A DNA stretch of 64,000 nucleotides from Taudactylus pleione (lineage: Eukaryota > Chordata > Amphibia > Anura > Myobatrachidae), in assembly GCA_031769625.1 (NCBI GenBank), contig JAUIMM010000040.1, positions 9,606,001-9,670,000 on the forward strand, given 5' to 3'. The notes below the pieces were generated by a model. The model searched no databases and was not told the origin of the DNA. It saw only the letters and a program-made list of their open reading frames with translations. Position numbers and translations under genes: made by a program. Shown piece after piece: positions 55,552 through 64,000 of the stretch. The stretch's first letter is position 1. Each line of letters begins with the position of its first letter.

Positions 55552-58500
55552 ATGGAGGACCAAACTTTCTCCGATAAAAATAAAATAGAGAAAGATCAAG
55601 AACCACTTCCTCCTAGTGCTGAAGCTGCTGCCACTAGTCATGACATAGACGATAACATGCCATCAACGTCGTCTGCCAAGGCCGATGCCCAATGTCATAG
55701 TAGAGGGCACATACAATCCCAAATGGCAAAGTTCAGGAAAATGACCTTGAAAAAGACATTTAAATCAGCTGAAGAGAAACGTAAACTTGCCAATATGCCA
55801 TTTACGACACGGAGTGGCAAGGAACGGCTAAGGTCGATCCCTAGTATGTTCATGACTAGTGGTTCAGCTTCACATGACGATGGAAGCCCTCCTCCCACTA
55901 AAAAAATCAAAAGAGTTAAGCTGGCAAAAGCACAGCGAAGAACTGTGCTTTCTAAGAAGATATCACAAATCCCCAAGGAGAGTCCAAGTGTGGTGGTGGT
56001 TGCGATGCCTGACCTTCCCAGCACTGGACGGGAAGAGGTGGCTCTTTCCACCATTTGCATGCCCCCTGCAAGTGCTGAAAGGAGCACCCACAGTCCACTT
56101 GCTGATATGCAAATTGAAGATGTCACTGTTGAAGTACAACAGGATGAGGATACTGGTGTAGCTGGCGCTGAGGAGGAAGTTGGCGAGGAGGATTCTGATG
56201 GTGATGTGGTTTGTTTAAATCAGGCTCCGGGGGAGACAGTTGTTGTCCGTGGGATGAAAAAGCCCATCACGGTCATGCCTGGGCAGAAGACCAAACATTC
56301 CACCTCTTTGGTCTGGCAATATTTCTATCCAAATCCGGACAACAACTGTCTTGCCATATGTACCATATGTAAAGGTGAAATAAGTAGGGGTAGGGACGTC
56401 AACCACCTAGGAACATCCTCCCTTATACGGCACCTGCAGCGCGTTCATAAAAAGTTACTGTCAAGTTCAGAAACTTTGGCTAAGACCGTAAGCAGTCCAG
56501 GGACACCTAAATCCCGTTGTCCTGTTGTATCCAAGCGCCTGCAAACCACACCGTCAACTCCCTCCTCGTCAATTTCCTCCTTAGTCAGGATCGGAAGTAG
56601 TCCTGCAGGCCATGTCACTGGCATGACTGACTCTCCTATCCGGGATTCCTCTGGAGGATCCTGCATTGCTACGCCTACTGCTGCCGCTGCTGCTGTTGCT
56701 GCTGCTGGGAGTCGTTCATCATCCCAGAGAGGAAGTAGGAACACCACTACTTTTACTAAACAATTGACCCTCCAACAGTCCTTAGCGAGGAGGATGAAGT
56801 ACGACAGCAGTCATCCTGAAGCAAAACGTATAACTGAGGCCTTGACTGCTATGTTGGTGTTAGACGTGCGTCCGGTATCCGCCATTAGTGCAGTGGGATT
56901 TAGACAATTGATGGAGGTAGTGTGTCCCCGGTTCCAAATACCGTCTAGATTCCACTTCACTAGGCAGGCGATACCGAGACTGTACAGAAACGTCAGAAAA
57001 AGTGTCCTCAGTGTCCTGAAAAATGCCGTTGTACACAATGTCCACTTAACCACGGACATGTGGACAAGTGGAACAGGGCAGACTAAGGACTATATGACTG
57101 TGACAGCCCACTGGGTAGATGTATCACCTTACGCAGCAACAGCAGCAGCGTCACCAGTAGCAGCATCTCAGAAACGCCAGCTCGTTACAAGGCAGGCTAC
57201 GCTGTGTATCACCGGTTTCAGTAAGAGGCACACCGCCGACAACCTCTTAGAGAAACTGAGGGAAATCATCGCCCAGTGGCTTACCCCACTTAGACTCTCC
57301 TGGGGATTTGTGATATCTGACAACGCCACCAATATTGTGCGGGCATTACATCTGGGCAAATTCCAGCACGTCCCATGTTTTGCTCACACAATAAACTTGG
57401 TGGTGCAGAATTTTCTGAAAAGCGACAGGGGCGTGCAGGAGACGCTTTGGGTGGCCCGAAAAATTTCTGGCCACTTTCGCCATTCAGCGACTGCGTGCCG
57501 AAGACTGGAGCGCCAGCAAACACTCTTGAACCTGCCCCGCCATCACCTGAAGCAAGAGGTTGTGACACGGTGGAACTCAACCCTCTATATGCTTCAGAGG
57601 ATGGAGGAGCAGCAAAAGGCCATACAAGCCTATACATCCACCTATGACATAGGCAAAGGAGGGGGTATGCACCTGACTCAAGCGCAGTGGAGAATGATTT
57701 CCGTGTTGTGCAAGGTTCTCCAGCCCTTCGAACTTGCCACACGTGAAGTCAGTTCAGACACTGCCAGCTTGAGTCAGGTCATTCCCCTCATCAGGCTTTT
57801 GCAGAAGCAGCTGGAGAAAGTGAAGGAGGAGCTAAGACGGAGCGATTCCGCTCGGCATGTGGGACTTGTGGATGAAGCCCTTCATTCGCTTTGCCAGGAT
57901 TCCAGGGTGGTCAATCTGTTGAAATCAGACCACTACATTTTGGCCACCGTGCTCGATCCTAGGTTTAAAGCCTATGTGGTGTCTCTCTTTCCGGCCGACA
58001 CAAGCCTGCAGAGGTGCAAAGACCTGCTGGTGAACACACTGTCAGCTGAAGCGGAACGTGACACGTCAACAGCTCCTTCTTCATTTTCTCCTGCAACTGG
58101 GGCTGCCAGGAAAAAACTTAGGTATCCTAAGCAACCCGCTGGCGGTGATGCAGGACAGGCAGGACCAAGTTTGGACATCTGGTCCGGACTGAAGGACCTG
58201 GCAACAATTTCTGACATGTCTACTGTCACTGCATATGATACTGTCACCATTGACAGAATGGTGGAGGATTACATCGGTGACAGCATCCAAGTAGGCATGG
58301 CAGACAGTCCATACCTGTACTGGCAGGAAAAAGAGGCAATTTGGAGGCCCCTGTACAAACTGGCTCTATTTTACCTGAGTTGCCCCCCCTCCAGTGTGTA
58401 CTCCGAAAGAGTGTTTAGTGCAGCCGGGAACCTTGTCAGCGAAAGGTGTAGGAGGTTGCTTCCACAGAATGTGGAGAAGATGATGTTCATCAAAATGAAT

Positions 58501-58665
58501 TATCAGCTCTTCCAGGGAGACCAGCCTCCAGAAGGTACAGAGGGACCTGTGGTGGTGGATTCAAGTGGGGACGAGTTAATACTTTGTGAGGATGAGGATG
58601 TACACACTGAAGAGGGTGAGGAATCGGTGGATGAGGAGGATGAGGATGACATCTTGCCTCCATAG
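55552..58665 (+). CDS. hAT-family transposase with BED zinc finger, intact
   Basis: A 1037-residue transposase of the Ac/ZBED-related branch that would excise and reinsert the element in the nucleus. Visible parts: an Ala/Ser-rich N-terminus; NMPFTTRSGKERLR (residues about 77-90), conserved in all three coding copies here; a basic PTKKIKRVKLAK likely nuclear signal (about 115-126); a BED finger with C270, C273, H294, H299 after LVWQYFYPNPDN; a Ser/Ala-rich linker; the RNase H-like core with D502 (TTDMWTSG), D590 (VISDNATN) and, after the helical insertion, E952 in YSERVFSAAGN, which by position should be the third catalytic residue; the hAT dimerisation block; and an acidic tail. The start (MEDQ) agrees with the shorter homologues at 28365 and 39725. 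No stop or frameshift. Domestication is unlikely given intact ends and duplications. Confidence 0.95.
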   Translation: MEDQTFSDKNKIEKDQEPLPPSAEAAATSHDIDDNMPSTSSAKADAQCHSRGHIQSQMAKFRKMTLKKTFKSAEEKRKLANMPFTTRSGKERLRSIPSMFMTSGSASHDDGSPPPTKKIKRVKLAKAQRRTVLSKKISQIPKESPSVVVVAMPDLPSTGREEVALSTICMPPASAERSTHSPLADMQIEDVTVEVQQDEDTGVAGAEEEVGEEDSDGDVVCLNQAPGETVVVRGMKKPITVMPGQKTKHSTSLVWQYFYPNPDNNCLAICTICKGEISRGRDVNHLGTSSLIRHLQRVHKKLLSSSETLAKTVSSPGTPKSRCPVVSKRLQTTPSTPSSSISSLVRIGSSPAGHVTGMTDSPIRDSSGGSCIATPTAAAAAVAAAGSRSSSQRGSRNTTTFTKQLTLQQSLARRMKYDSSHPEAKRITEALTAMLVLDVRPVSAISAVGFRQLMEVVCPRFQIPSRFHFTRQAIPRLYRNVRKSVLSVLKNAVVHNVHLTTDMWTSGTGQTKDYMTVTAHWVDVSPYAATAAASPVAASQKRQLVTRQATLCITGFSKRHTADNLLEKLREIIAQWLTPLRLSWGFVISDNATNIVRALHLGKFQHVPCFAHTINLVVQNFLKSDRGVQETLWVARKISGHFRHSATACRRLERQQTLLNLPRHHLKQEVVTRWNSTLYMLQRMEEQQKAIQAYTSTYDIGKGGGMHLTQAQWRMISVLCKVLQPFELATREVSSDTASLSQVIPLIRLLQKQLEKVKEELRRSDSARHVGLVDEALHSLCQDSRVVNLLKSDHYILATVLDPRFKAYVVSLFPADTSLQRCKDLLVNTLSAEAERDTSTAPSSFSPATGAARKKLRYPKQPAGGDAGQAGPSLDIWSGLKDLATISDMSTVTAYDTVTIDRMVEDYIGDSIQVGMADSPYLYWQEKEAIWRPLYKLALFYLSCPPSSVYSERVFSAAGNLVSERCRRLLPQNVEKMMFIKMNYQLFQGDQPPEGTEGPVVVDSSGDELILCEDEDVHTEEGEESVDEEDEDDILPP

Positions 58666-58721
58666 AGCCAGTTTGTGCAGGGACACATTAATTGCCAGCT
58701 TGTTTTGTGGGGGCCCAAACG

Positions 58722-58777
58722 AACCAATCATTTCAGCCACAGTTGTGTGGCAGACCCTGGCGCTGAAATGATTGGTT
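58722..58777 (+). promoter_or_regulatory. 3' UTR hairpin of hAT element (copy 2)
   Basis: Perfect 16-bp arms AACCAATCATTTCAGC and GCTGAAATGATTGGTT enclose an inner hairpin GCCACA-GTTG-TGTGGC with an unpaired 'agaccctg' on one side. The homologous hairpin at 31496-31548 keeps the layout; a G:C pair there is T:A here. Confidence 0.65.
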
Positions 58778-58812
58778 TGTTAAAGTGTGCATGTCCTGTT
58801 TATACAACATAA

Positions 58813-58827
58813 GGGTGGGTGGGAGGG
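58813..58827 (+). promoter_or_regulatory. G-quadruplex-type motif in hAT 3' region
   Basis: GGGTGGGTGGGAGGG, identical to 31588-31602 and followed by the same 'cccaaggacaattcca'. Confidence 0.6.
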
Positions 58828-59384
58828 CCCAAGGACAATTCCATCTTGCACCTCTTTTTTTTCTTTGCATTATGTACAGTTTGGGGCCTAGTTTTTCAAA
58901 CTGCCATCCTGTCTGCCACTGCAGTTTCACGCCTAGATGGGTCACGTGTTTGTGCCGCCCACTCGTGTCGCTTAGCATAGTCATCCAGCTACCTCGGTGC
59001 AACGTTTTGGACATAAAAACACTATTGTGAGGTGTGAGGTGTTCAGAATAGACTGGAAATGAGTGGAAATTAAGGTTATTGAGGTTAATAATAGCATAGG
59101 AGCAGAAAAACCTACAAATTCTGTGATTTTAGCTGTTTTTATGCTTTTTAAAAAAAAAATACAGATCCAAAACACAAAACCCAGAACCCAAAACACGGAA
59201 GGGTGGTTTTGGCAAAACCAATCCAGATCCAAAACACGAAGAAAGATCCAGATCCAAAACCAAAACACAAAACACGAAAAGTGGCCGGTGCACACCCCTA
59301 GATATAACTAATACTGCTAAATGTAAGTTGATTATCAATTTGAAAGAACAAAAATCAATTTTCTTCCTCATTGAGGGGGTGATT

Positions 59385-59750
59385 CAGCAAGGATTGCAAT
59401 TGCAAAGTTGCGTGCAGACAGCTTTGCAATTGTGATCCTTGCAATAATGCAAATGAGGCAGGAGGTGTATGACACCCCGTGCTGCACTTGCGATCCCAGC
59501 ACTGCAACAGAGGTTGCAGGCTGGGATCACCATCACAAGCTTCGCGACCATCGGTGGTCGATGGTCACGATGGTGGACGGCGCCGGGCGGCCGGACAGCT
59601 GAGTATGCCTCAGCTTACTCAAGCTGGCTGGCTTGCGTACGTCCATGCAGTCTCTGGGCTGGCCACGCTGGGAAATATGGGTGGACATGCCCTGTTTCCG
59701 GGAACGCCGGCCGCCCCCGTGCCTGCACTGCCCCTTAACTGCCTCTGAAT
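59385..59750. mobile_element. MITE fragments with hairpin end
   Basis: GGGTGATTCAGCAAGG is followed by a hairpin (GGATTGCAATTGCAAAG / CTTTGCAATTGTGATCC, 59391-59444). Further in, 'ggtggtcgatggtcacgatgg' resembles the interior of the 39108 and 50119 MITEs. A terminus-like GCCTCTGAATCTGGCG lies at 59741. No matching target duplication, so it is probably a damaged or composite copy. Confidence 0.45.
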
Positions 59751-59754
59751 CTGG

Positions 59755-59962
59755 CGCTGGTCACGTCTCTCCATGACTGCCTGCCAGTGCACCAGCTGTA
59801 ATCGGCTGGCAGGCTGGCACCAAATCAACATCACTGACACCAGGGCCTCCTTTGGTAGCCACCTTGGGTGCCTAATTGGGTGCAGGGGGAGCAGTGGGCC
59901 ATAGAAGCAGCTTGGGCACCATAGCAGCCGCACCCCTTGCACCCACAGTATTTATGCCACTG
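59755..59962. mobile_element. Right-hand part of the 1129-1901 hAT derivative family
   Basis: 'gtctctccatgactgcctgcc', 'gcaccaaatcaac', 'gggtgcagggggagcag' and 'gcaccccttgcacccac' match 1680-1901. It ends TTTATGCCACTG followed by TTTGCATG, the same target duplication as the first copy, and then by the same host repeat. The left part is missing. Confidence 0.75.
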
Positions 59963-60110
59963 TTTGCATGCATGTTAGCAAACAATGGGGTCTTTTTCCT
60001 GGTCAATGGAATAGGGTTATAGACGAGGACAATGTAAACACATAAAGGCTGCAGGTGTACTTCAGGGTCCCGTCTTCAACCCAGGCTTCACTGGGTATCC
60101 CAACTAGTGT
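59963..60110 (+). repeat. Dispersed repeat, copy 2 (first copy at 2118-2260)
   Basis: 'caatggaatagggttata', 'gcaggtgtacttcagggtcc' and 'gggtatcccaactagt' match the first copy in order. Confidence 0.6.
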
Positions 60111-60429
60111 TCAATATATGAAATCTCATGAAAATAAGCAACCCATGCTATACAACTAGGGCAGAATCAGAAAGCTCTACATGTGCTAGGTTACAGACAA
60201 CAATTAAGAGACAATGGGCTAAATGTAATGTTCATTTGGGAAAAATATGTAGGTGAGAGATGCAGATTTCAAGATAACTCTGAAATTCAGCAATATGCTA
60301 AACATTCAGAGAGACTAGACAAGTGTGCATGAGCATATATTGTGTGTGTGTGTGTGTGTAATATAACATAGCAAATAAGTTCCCATATGTACTGTATTAT
60401 GGCTACAACTGCACTATGCCAACAACTAA
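60111..60429. other. Unassigned DNA with (GT)n
   Basis: Contains a short (TG)n run at 60340-60358. Nothing else recognised. Confidence 0.5.
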
Positions 60430-60434
60430 CATAG

Positions 60435-61031
60435 GCCCTCATTCAGAGCCGCTCGTTAGCGGCAGTACGCTCGTTCCGAGCGATGTTTGCACATCTGCGC
60501 ATGCGTACGGTTTTTAGTACGCATGCGCGAACCAGTCAGTGCGGCCGAAAATCGTTGGTACGCAATATAGCGAGTGCCTGCTATTTTGAGTGACAGAATG
60601 AGGCGTATGTGGGTGGTAACAGGGGAAGGTGCTTGAAAATGGGGAGTGGAGATCCGAACGCAGGCGTGCTTAAAGGTCAAAACGGGCGTTTTATGGGTGT
60701 GCATATTTAAAACAGCAGCGTCAGTGACCACGTCACTGGGTTATTTTATAGCCAGAACTGCTCGCAAATTTGTGGTAGCAAACACCAACCACAAGAATAG
60801 CGAGCAGTTCATACGCTGGTCGATGTACTCGATTAATCTAATAAATAGCGGACATGACGTAGGATGCGAGCGGCCAGGGGGCGTTTTTAACAAATAAACG
60901 AGCGTATGTTTTGCTCGCTCGTTCAGACTTAGAGGTGTGAACAGACTGCAATGTGCGTACGGATCATTTGAATAGCCACCCCTTGTTTTTAAACGAGCGA
61001 CCACAAATAGCGAACGGCTCTGAATGAGGGC
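60435..61031. mobile_element. 597-bp MITE with CATAG duplication
   Basis: Ends GCCCTCATTCAGAGCC and GGCTCTGAATGAGGGC with CATAG at 60430-60434 and 61032-61036. Sister copy of the 596-bp MITE at 2910-3505 over its whole length. Confidence 0.88.
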
Positions 61032-61036
61032 CATAG

Positions 61037-61562
61037 TGCCTTATTCACTACTGATCGCAATAGCGATTATGCACACAGTTCAACTGCAATAGTATGCTAA
61101 TCCATTGCGATCGCTATGCTGCCGCAGCACTACATAAGGACGCCCACTTTACCTAACACAGATCTGTAATGTTTAGAAAGACTACAAAACCATCTGTAAC
61201 ATCGAGTACCATCGCAGCCTTGCGCACACTTGCACAAGGTCTGACCTTACTCAGAAATTGATAACTTCAGAGCACACTATGAGTGCTCAGGCTGTGTAGG
61301 GCATAGCAGTGGATCATTTCTGCACACCCCTGCAACGGCATTCAAGTGTAATGGCACGCTTGCGTTTCCCTGACCACTCCCCCATCACCACCCACAAACG
61401 GCACTTCCTGTCAATCACTCTCCGATGGGTTTGTATGGTCACTGCGATCACAGTCCCAATTTCAGTGGCCGCTTCCGCACTGCGATGCATGTCCATGCGC
61501 AGAACGCAACAATCGGCCGATTGCATGCGTATTAGCAACTGCGATCCAAGCTGAATCAGGCC
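61037..61562. mobile_element. 526-bp MITE sharing a target with its neighbour
   Basis: Left end TGCCTTATTCACTACTGATC, right end CCAAGCTGAATCAGGCC. Left flank is CATAG (61032-61036, shared with the previous MITE), right flank CATAA (61563-61567). Interior rich in 'gcgatcgc'-type words ('gatcgcaatagcgat', 'cattgcgatcgctatg'). A separate family from its neighbour. Confidence 0.7.
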
Positions 61563-61567
61563 CATAA

Positions 61568-62158
61568 TGCAGTGTAATCCCTCTGTGCACATACATATAC
61601 ATTAACTGTCTACTTGTAACTCAATACAGATAGGTAATAGAGTGAGCAGGTGCATTTTGCATTACAGTAAGTGTGTTTTACAAAATTGTATTTTCTTATT
61701 TTTATTGCTGTTTGTATGGAGTACACTTTCAGTCAACAGGTGTCAGCCTTGCAATGTATGTTAATATTTGCACTTATTTTTTCAGTCTGTCTGAAGATTA
61801 ATAATAAAGTGGATTTAATTAAAAAGTATTCAACCTCTTATATTTCATTTTTCAACATCTTAGACATATTTTGTAGACTGTGATAAATTTAATTATTTTA
61901 TATCATCTTAAATGTAGTTATAACCAAGAAAATAAAAAGGAAAGTTGTCTCATAATTAATTGGCAAATTAAATTTCCACCATGATTAAAAACATTGAAAG
62001 GTCAAATTTTACATACCTACCCTATATTAGTCTGAACAAATTCCCTTAATACGGAAGCATTTTAATTAGCCTTTTCTGCTTTTAGTTATAAAGGATCACT
62101 ACTGGGCTCCCCAGGTCTACATTTATTATGACTTATTTTTGGAATACTATAAGTATAT
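61568..62158. other. Unassigned AT-rich DNA
   Basis: No gene, RNA or repeat structure recognised. Confidence 0.5.
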
Positions 62159-62159
62159 T

Positions 62160-62288
62160 AATGTTACAGCTCTATACCTGCGTGGACGGGAGCCACAGGG
62201 CACGTGAACAAAGCACACCAAACAGTGCAATTATTGAATTTATTTTTAGGATGACGCAGCTCTATTCCTGCATGGACTGGAGCCACAG
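62160..62288. repeat. Piece of deleted-hAT interior repeat
   Basis: 'gcagctctat(a/t)cctgc(g/a)tgga..ggagccacagggc' occurs twice (62166 and 62268), and 'aaagcacaccaaacagtgcaa' links them. The same arrangement ('ggagtcacagggc', 'aaacagtacaaacaatag') is found twice at 20970-21180 inside the deleted hAT, so this is probably a fragment of a related element. Confidence 0.5.
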
Positions 62289-62760
62289 GGCCAGGGGCAT
62301 AGCGAGGGCGGTTCCGGTCGAGCATATGCTCTGGGCACCAGAGTGAACAGGGGGCGCCATCCAGGGTACCGGAATTCGTAGGGGCTGTGTTGAATGGCGG
62401 CCGCTTCTTAGTTTAACTGTTTGCTCTATATCCTACATAATGGATCAGAGATCTGCTTCTTTCTACCCTCCATGCTCCCTTTAGCTGCCTCCCCTCTAGT
62501 CCAGATTGCCTCCCCATTGGTCCTCCCTCCTCTGTGATCATTTCCTTTCACTTCCCCTTTCCTTTCGGATTGGTTCCATTCACTTCTCTCCACTTTGATT
62601 CCCTCCCCTCTCCACCCTGTGATCTACTCTTTGCCCCTCCCCTCTCCTTTCTTATTGGCTTCATACACCTCCCCTCTCCTGTTCGATATCCTCCCCTTCT
62701 GCCTTCTCTCTTCATTCATTGTGCTTCAATGGACATGTGACCCATCTGAGGTAAAGTACT
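62289..62760. mobile_element. Possible hAT derivative, left end only
   Basis: CAGGGGCATAGCGAGGGCGG at about 62289 looks like a hAT terminus; the C/T-rich stretch 62460-62740 resembles the interior of the 3858-4957 element. No right end or target duplication found. Confidence 0.35.
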
Positions 62761-62764
62761 AAAC

Positions 62765-63235
62765 TATATGCAACTTCAATTATAAGTTATGATATTAAAT
62801 AAAAATGTTACTGATATGCTATTTAAACTAAGGAGGTGGTCCCAGGCATTACCACAAAGTGTTATTTGGAGGCTGTGAAACAGACCATTACATACTGTAA
62901 TAGTGGTGGTGTCACGGCTGCCGACACTTGAGACTCCTGGGAGGAGGCAGGCCTACTAGGCACAATAAACTGGGGTGGCTTTAGGAATGACCTTTTCATG
63001 AAATCTCGATAGCACGGAATAAAAGTAAATAGAAGTTATTCACAGGAGAAATATAATAGCAACGTCTCACATAAAGTCTCAACAACACTGAGGTTCACAT
63101 AAGCAATAACGAGTATGGGAGAAAAACCCCCATATAGTCTTTAAGACAGAAAAGTTTATATGGTAGGGAACCCCGAGTCCAGTATGAGGCTAACACCTCG
63201 GGATGGTATAGAGGAGCTTCACCTGGGTGGAACCC
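62765..63235. other. Unassigned DNA, possible retroelement leader
   Basis: 'cacggaataaaagtaaatagaagttattcacagg' at about 63013 resembles the phrase before the minisatellite at 7640. No gene recognised. Confidence 0.3.
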
Positions 63236-63490
63236 TGTAGTGATGGAGATCCGGGACAGGGTTGAGCCCTGTGATGCGATGAGGTCAGAGCAGGGTTGAG
63301 CCGTGTGATGCGGTGAGGTCGGAGCAGGGTTGAGCCCTGTGATGCAGTGAGGTCGGAGCAGGGTTGAGCCCTGTGATGCGGTGAGATCGGAGCAGGGTTG
63401 AGCCCTGTGGAGCGGTGTGGTTCTGGAACAGGGTTGAGCCCTGCGGTGTGACTAGAATCCGGAACGGGGTTGAGCTCCGCAATGCGGTGA
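63236..63490 (-). repeat. 34-36-bp minisatellite, about 7 units
   Basis: 'gggttgagcc' at 63259, 63293, 63327, 63361 and 63395 (34-bp spacing), then 63431 and 63467 (36-bp; the last is gggttgagct). Unit 'ggagcagggttgagccctgtgatgcggtgaggtc'. A long minus-strand frame crosses it by chance because each unit is stop-free. Confidence 0.88.
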
Positions 63491-64000
63491 TGATAATTGT
63501 AACGGTGCAGTTGACAACTGTAACGAAGATGGATTTGATGTCCACAGGAGTGAGAGGCAACAGGCAAAGTAAATAGTGCAGCAAAAGGTGAAACCACAGC
63601 AGTGGAGCAGAAAGCAATACTTAGGCAATGGCTATGCTGAGCTCTGTAGTGCGGCTGGTAACTGGCATCAGAAGTTAAGCTGGAACATGAGCGGAGATAT
63701 AGCAAAGTCCACAGCAACCCACAGGCACAGCAGGGTTCTGGCAGGAGTCCAAGAAAGACCTGAAAGTAACGTTGCACAGACACTGAGACACAGTTAGTAA
63801 TAGGCTTTATACTAGACATCTGTGATCCATAGGAAGTTCAGAACAAGTGACCCAAATGGAATCAGGTTTGCAATAATGAGAAATCTAGGAATCCCACAAC
63901 CTGACAACACCTTGGAAACAGATGATCACTTTAACTCTCTATTCCCTGTATGTGAAGAACGCCAGCAAGCAGGATAGCTCCTCCAATGACCACAAAGGAA
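63491..64000. other. Unassigned DNA to window end
   Basis: Purine-rich sequence following the minisatellite, similar in style to 8000-8590. No gene recognised. Confidence 0.4.

Larger units (their letters stand above)
51316..59300 (+). mobile_element. Complete Ac-like hAT transposon, 8.0 kb, open transposase
   Basis: Ends TAGGGGTGAGCGG and (reverse complement) TAGGGGTGTGCACCGG. Perfect 8-bp target duplications GATATAAC lie at 51308-51315 and 59301-59308. Order of contents: palindromic 5' region ('gggttcggatttctgaaatccgaaccc'), promoter, ~160-bp tandem array, transposase gene, 3' hairpin and G-rich motif, and a 3' subterminal region of repeated 'gatccaaaacac' words. All parts needed for autonomous movement appear present. 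Perfect duplications and the open gene suggest a recent insertion. Confidence 0.95.

Noticed and set aside
51656..55606. Series of identical ~70-residue minus-strand frames
   Set aside because: They are the same frame through each ~160-bp tandem unit, opposite to the transposase, with no domain features.
55552..58665. Domesticated ZBED-type host gene
   Set aside because: The gene lies within intact hAT ends flanked by perfect 8-bp duplications, with sister copies in the same window, so a transposon gene is the simpler reading.
63190..63819. 209-residue minus-strand frame
   Set aside because: Crosses a 34-bp minisatellite whose unit lacks stops; the repeat shifts frame each unit, and no domain is seen.
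1..64000. tRNA, rRNA or other classical RNA genes
   Set aside because: No cloverleaf-type A/B boxes with matching stems or conserved rRNA segments were noticed by eye; a covariance-model search would be decisive.

Overview
The window looks like gene-poor, transposon-dense intergenic or intronic DNA from a vertebrate, most likely an anuran amphibian. There is no bacterial-type operon structure and no rRNA, tRNA or CRISPR. The only long intact reading frame is a hAT transposase. Almost everything else I can identify is a mobile element or its debris: Ac-like hAT elements with BED-finger transposases, short hAT derivatives, Tc1, Penelope-like, L1-like, Ty3/Gypsy and Copia fragments, and many MITEs. 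The taxonomic assignment is an inference from this mixture.

Layout. 1-5100: AT-rich DNA, a hAT derivative (1129-1901), then a four-element nest (2674-5065). 5100-11400: unassigned DNA, two Penelope-like fragments, a 38-bp minisatellite and an L1-like 3' end. 11800-17300: a 1.2-kb hAT derivative, a hammerhead-like core, a Penelope-like RT split by a hAT insertion, and a foldback element with ~300-bp arms. 18300-23600: a dead Copia element, a degenerate tandem array, a deleted hAT in reverse orientation, and a Ty3/Gypsy pol fragment with integrase apparently upstream of RT. 25500-32040: a truncated Tc1, then a complete 5.2-kb hAT broken by one frameshift. 32040-37900: microsatellite and four MITEs. 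37943-40595: a 5' fragment of a third hAT carrying two nested insertions. 41400-50600: minisatellite, L1-like ORF1, MITEs, and a PNMA-type gag split by a MITE. 51316-59300: a complete 8-kb hAT with perfect 8-bp target duplications and an open 1037-residue transposase. 59300-64000: MITEs, hAT debris and a 34-bp minisatellite.

Three themes stand out. First, the four related hAT copies share ends, and three or four of them share a promoter and coding core, yet each carries a different tandem-repeat array between promoter and transposase; the 8-kb copy holds ~23 units of ~160 bp with higher-order structure. Second, nine MITEs of several sequence families share terminal bases and 5-bp target duplications of the form CNNNG, which suggests one mobilising transposase. 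Third, target duplications resolve many insertions exactly, so relative ages can be read directly. All calls were made by eye; family names rest on motif recognition, not on searches.
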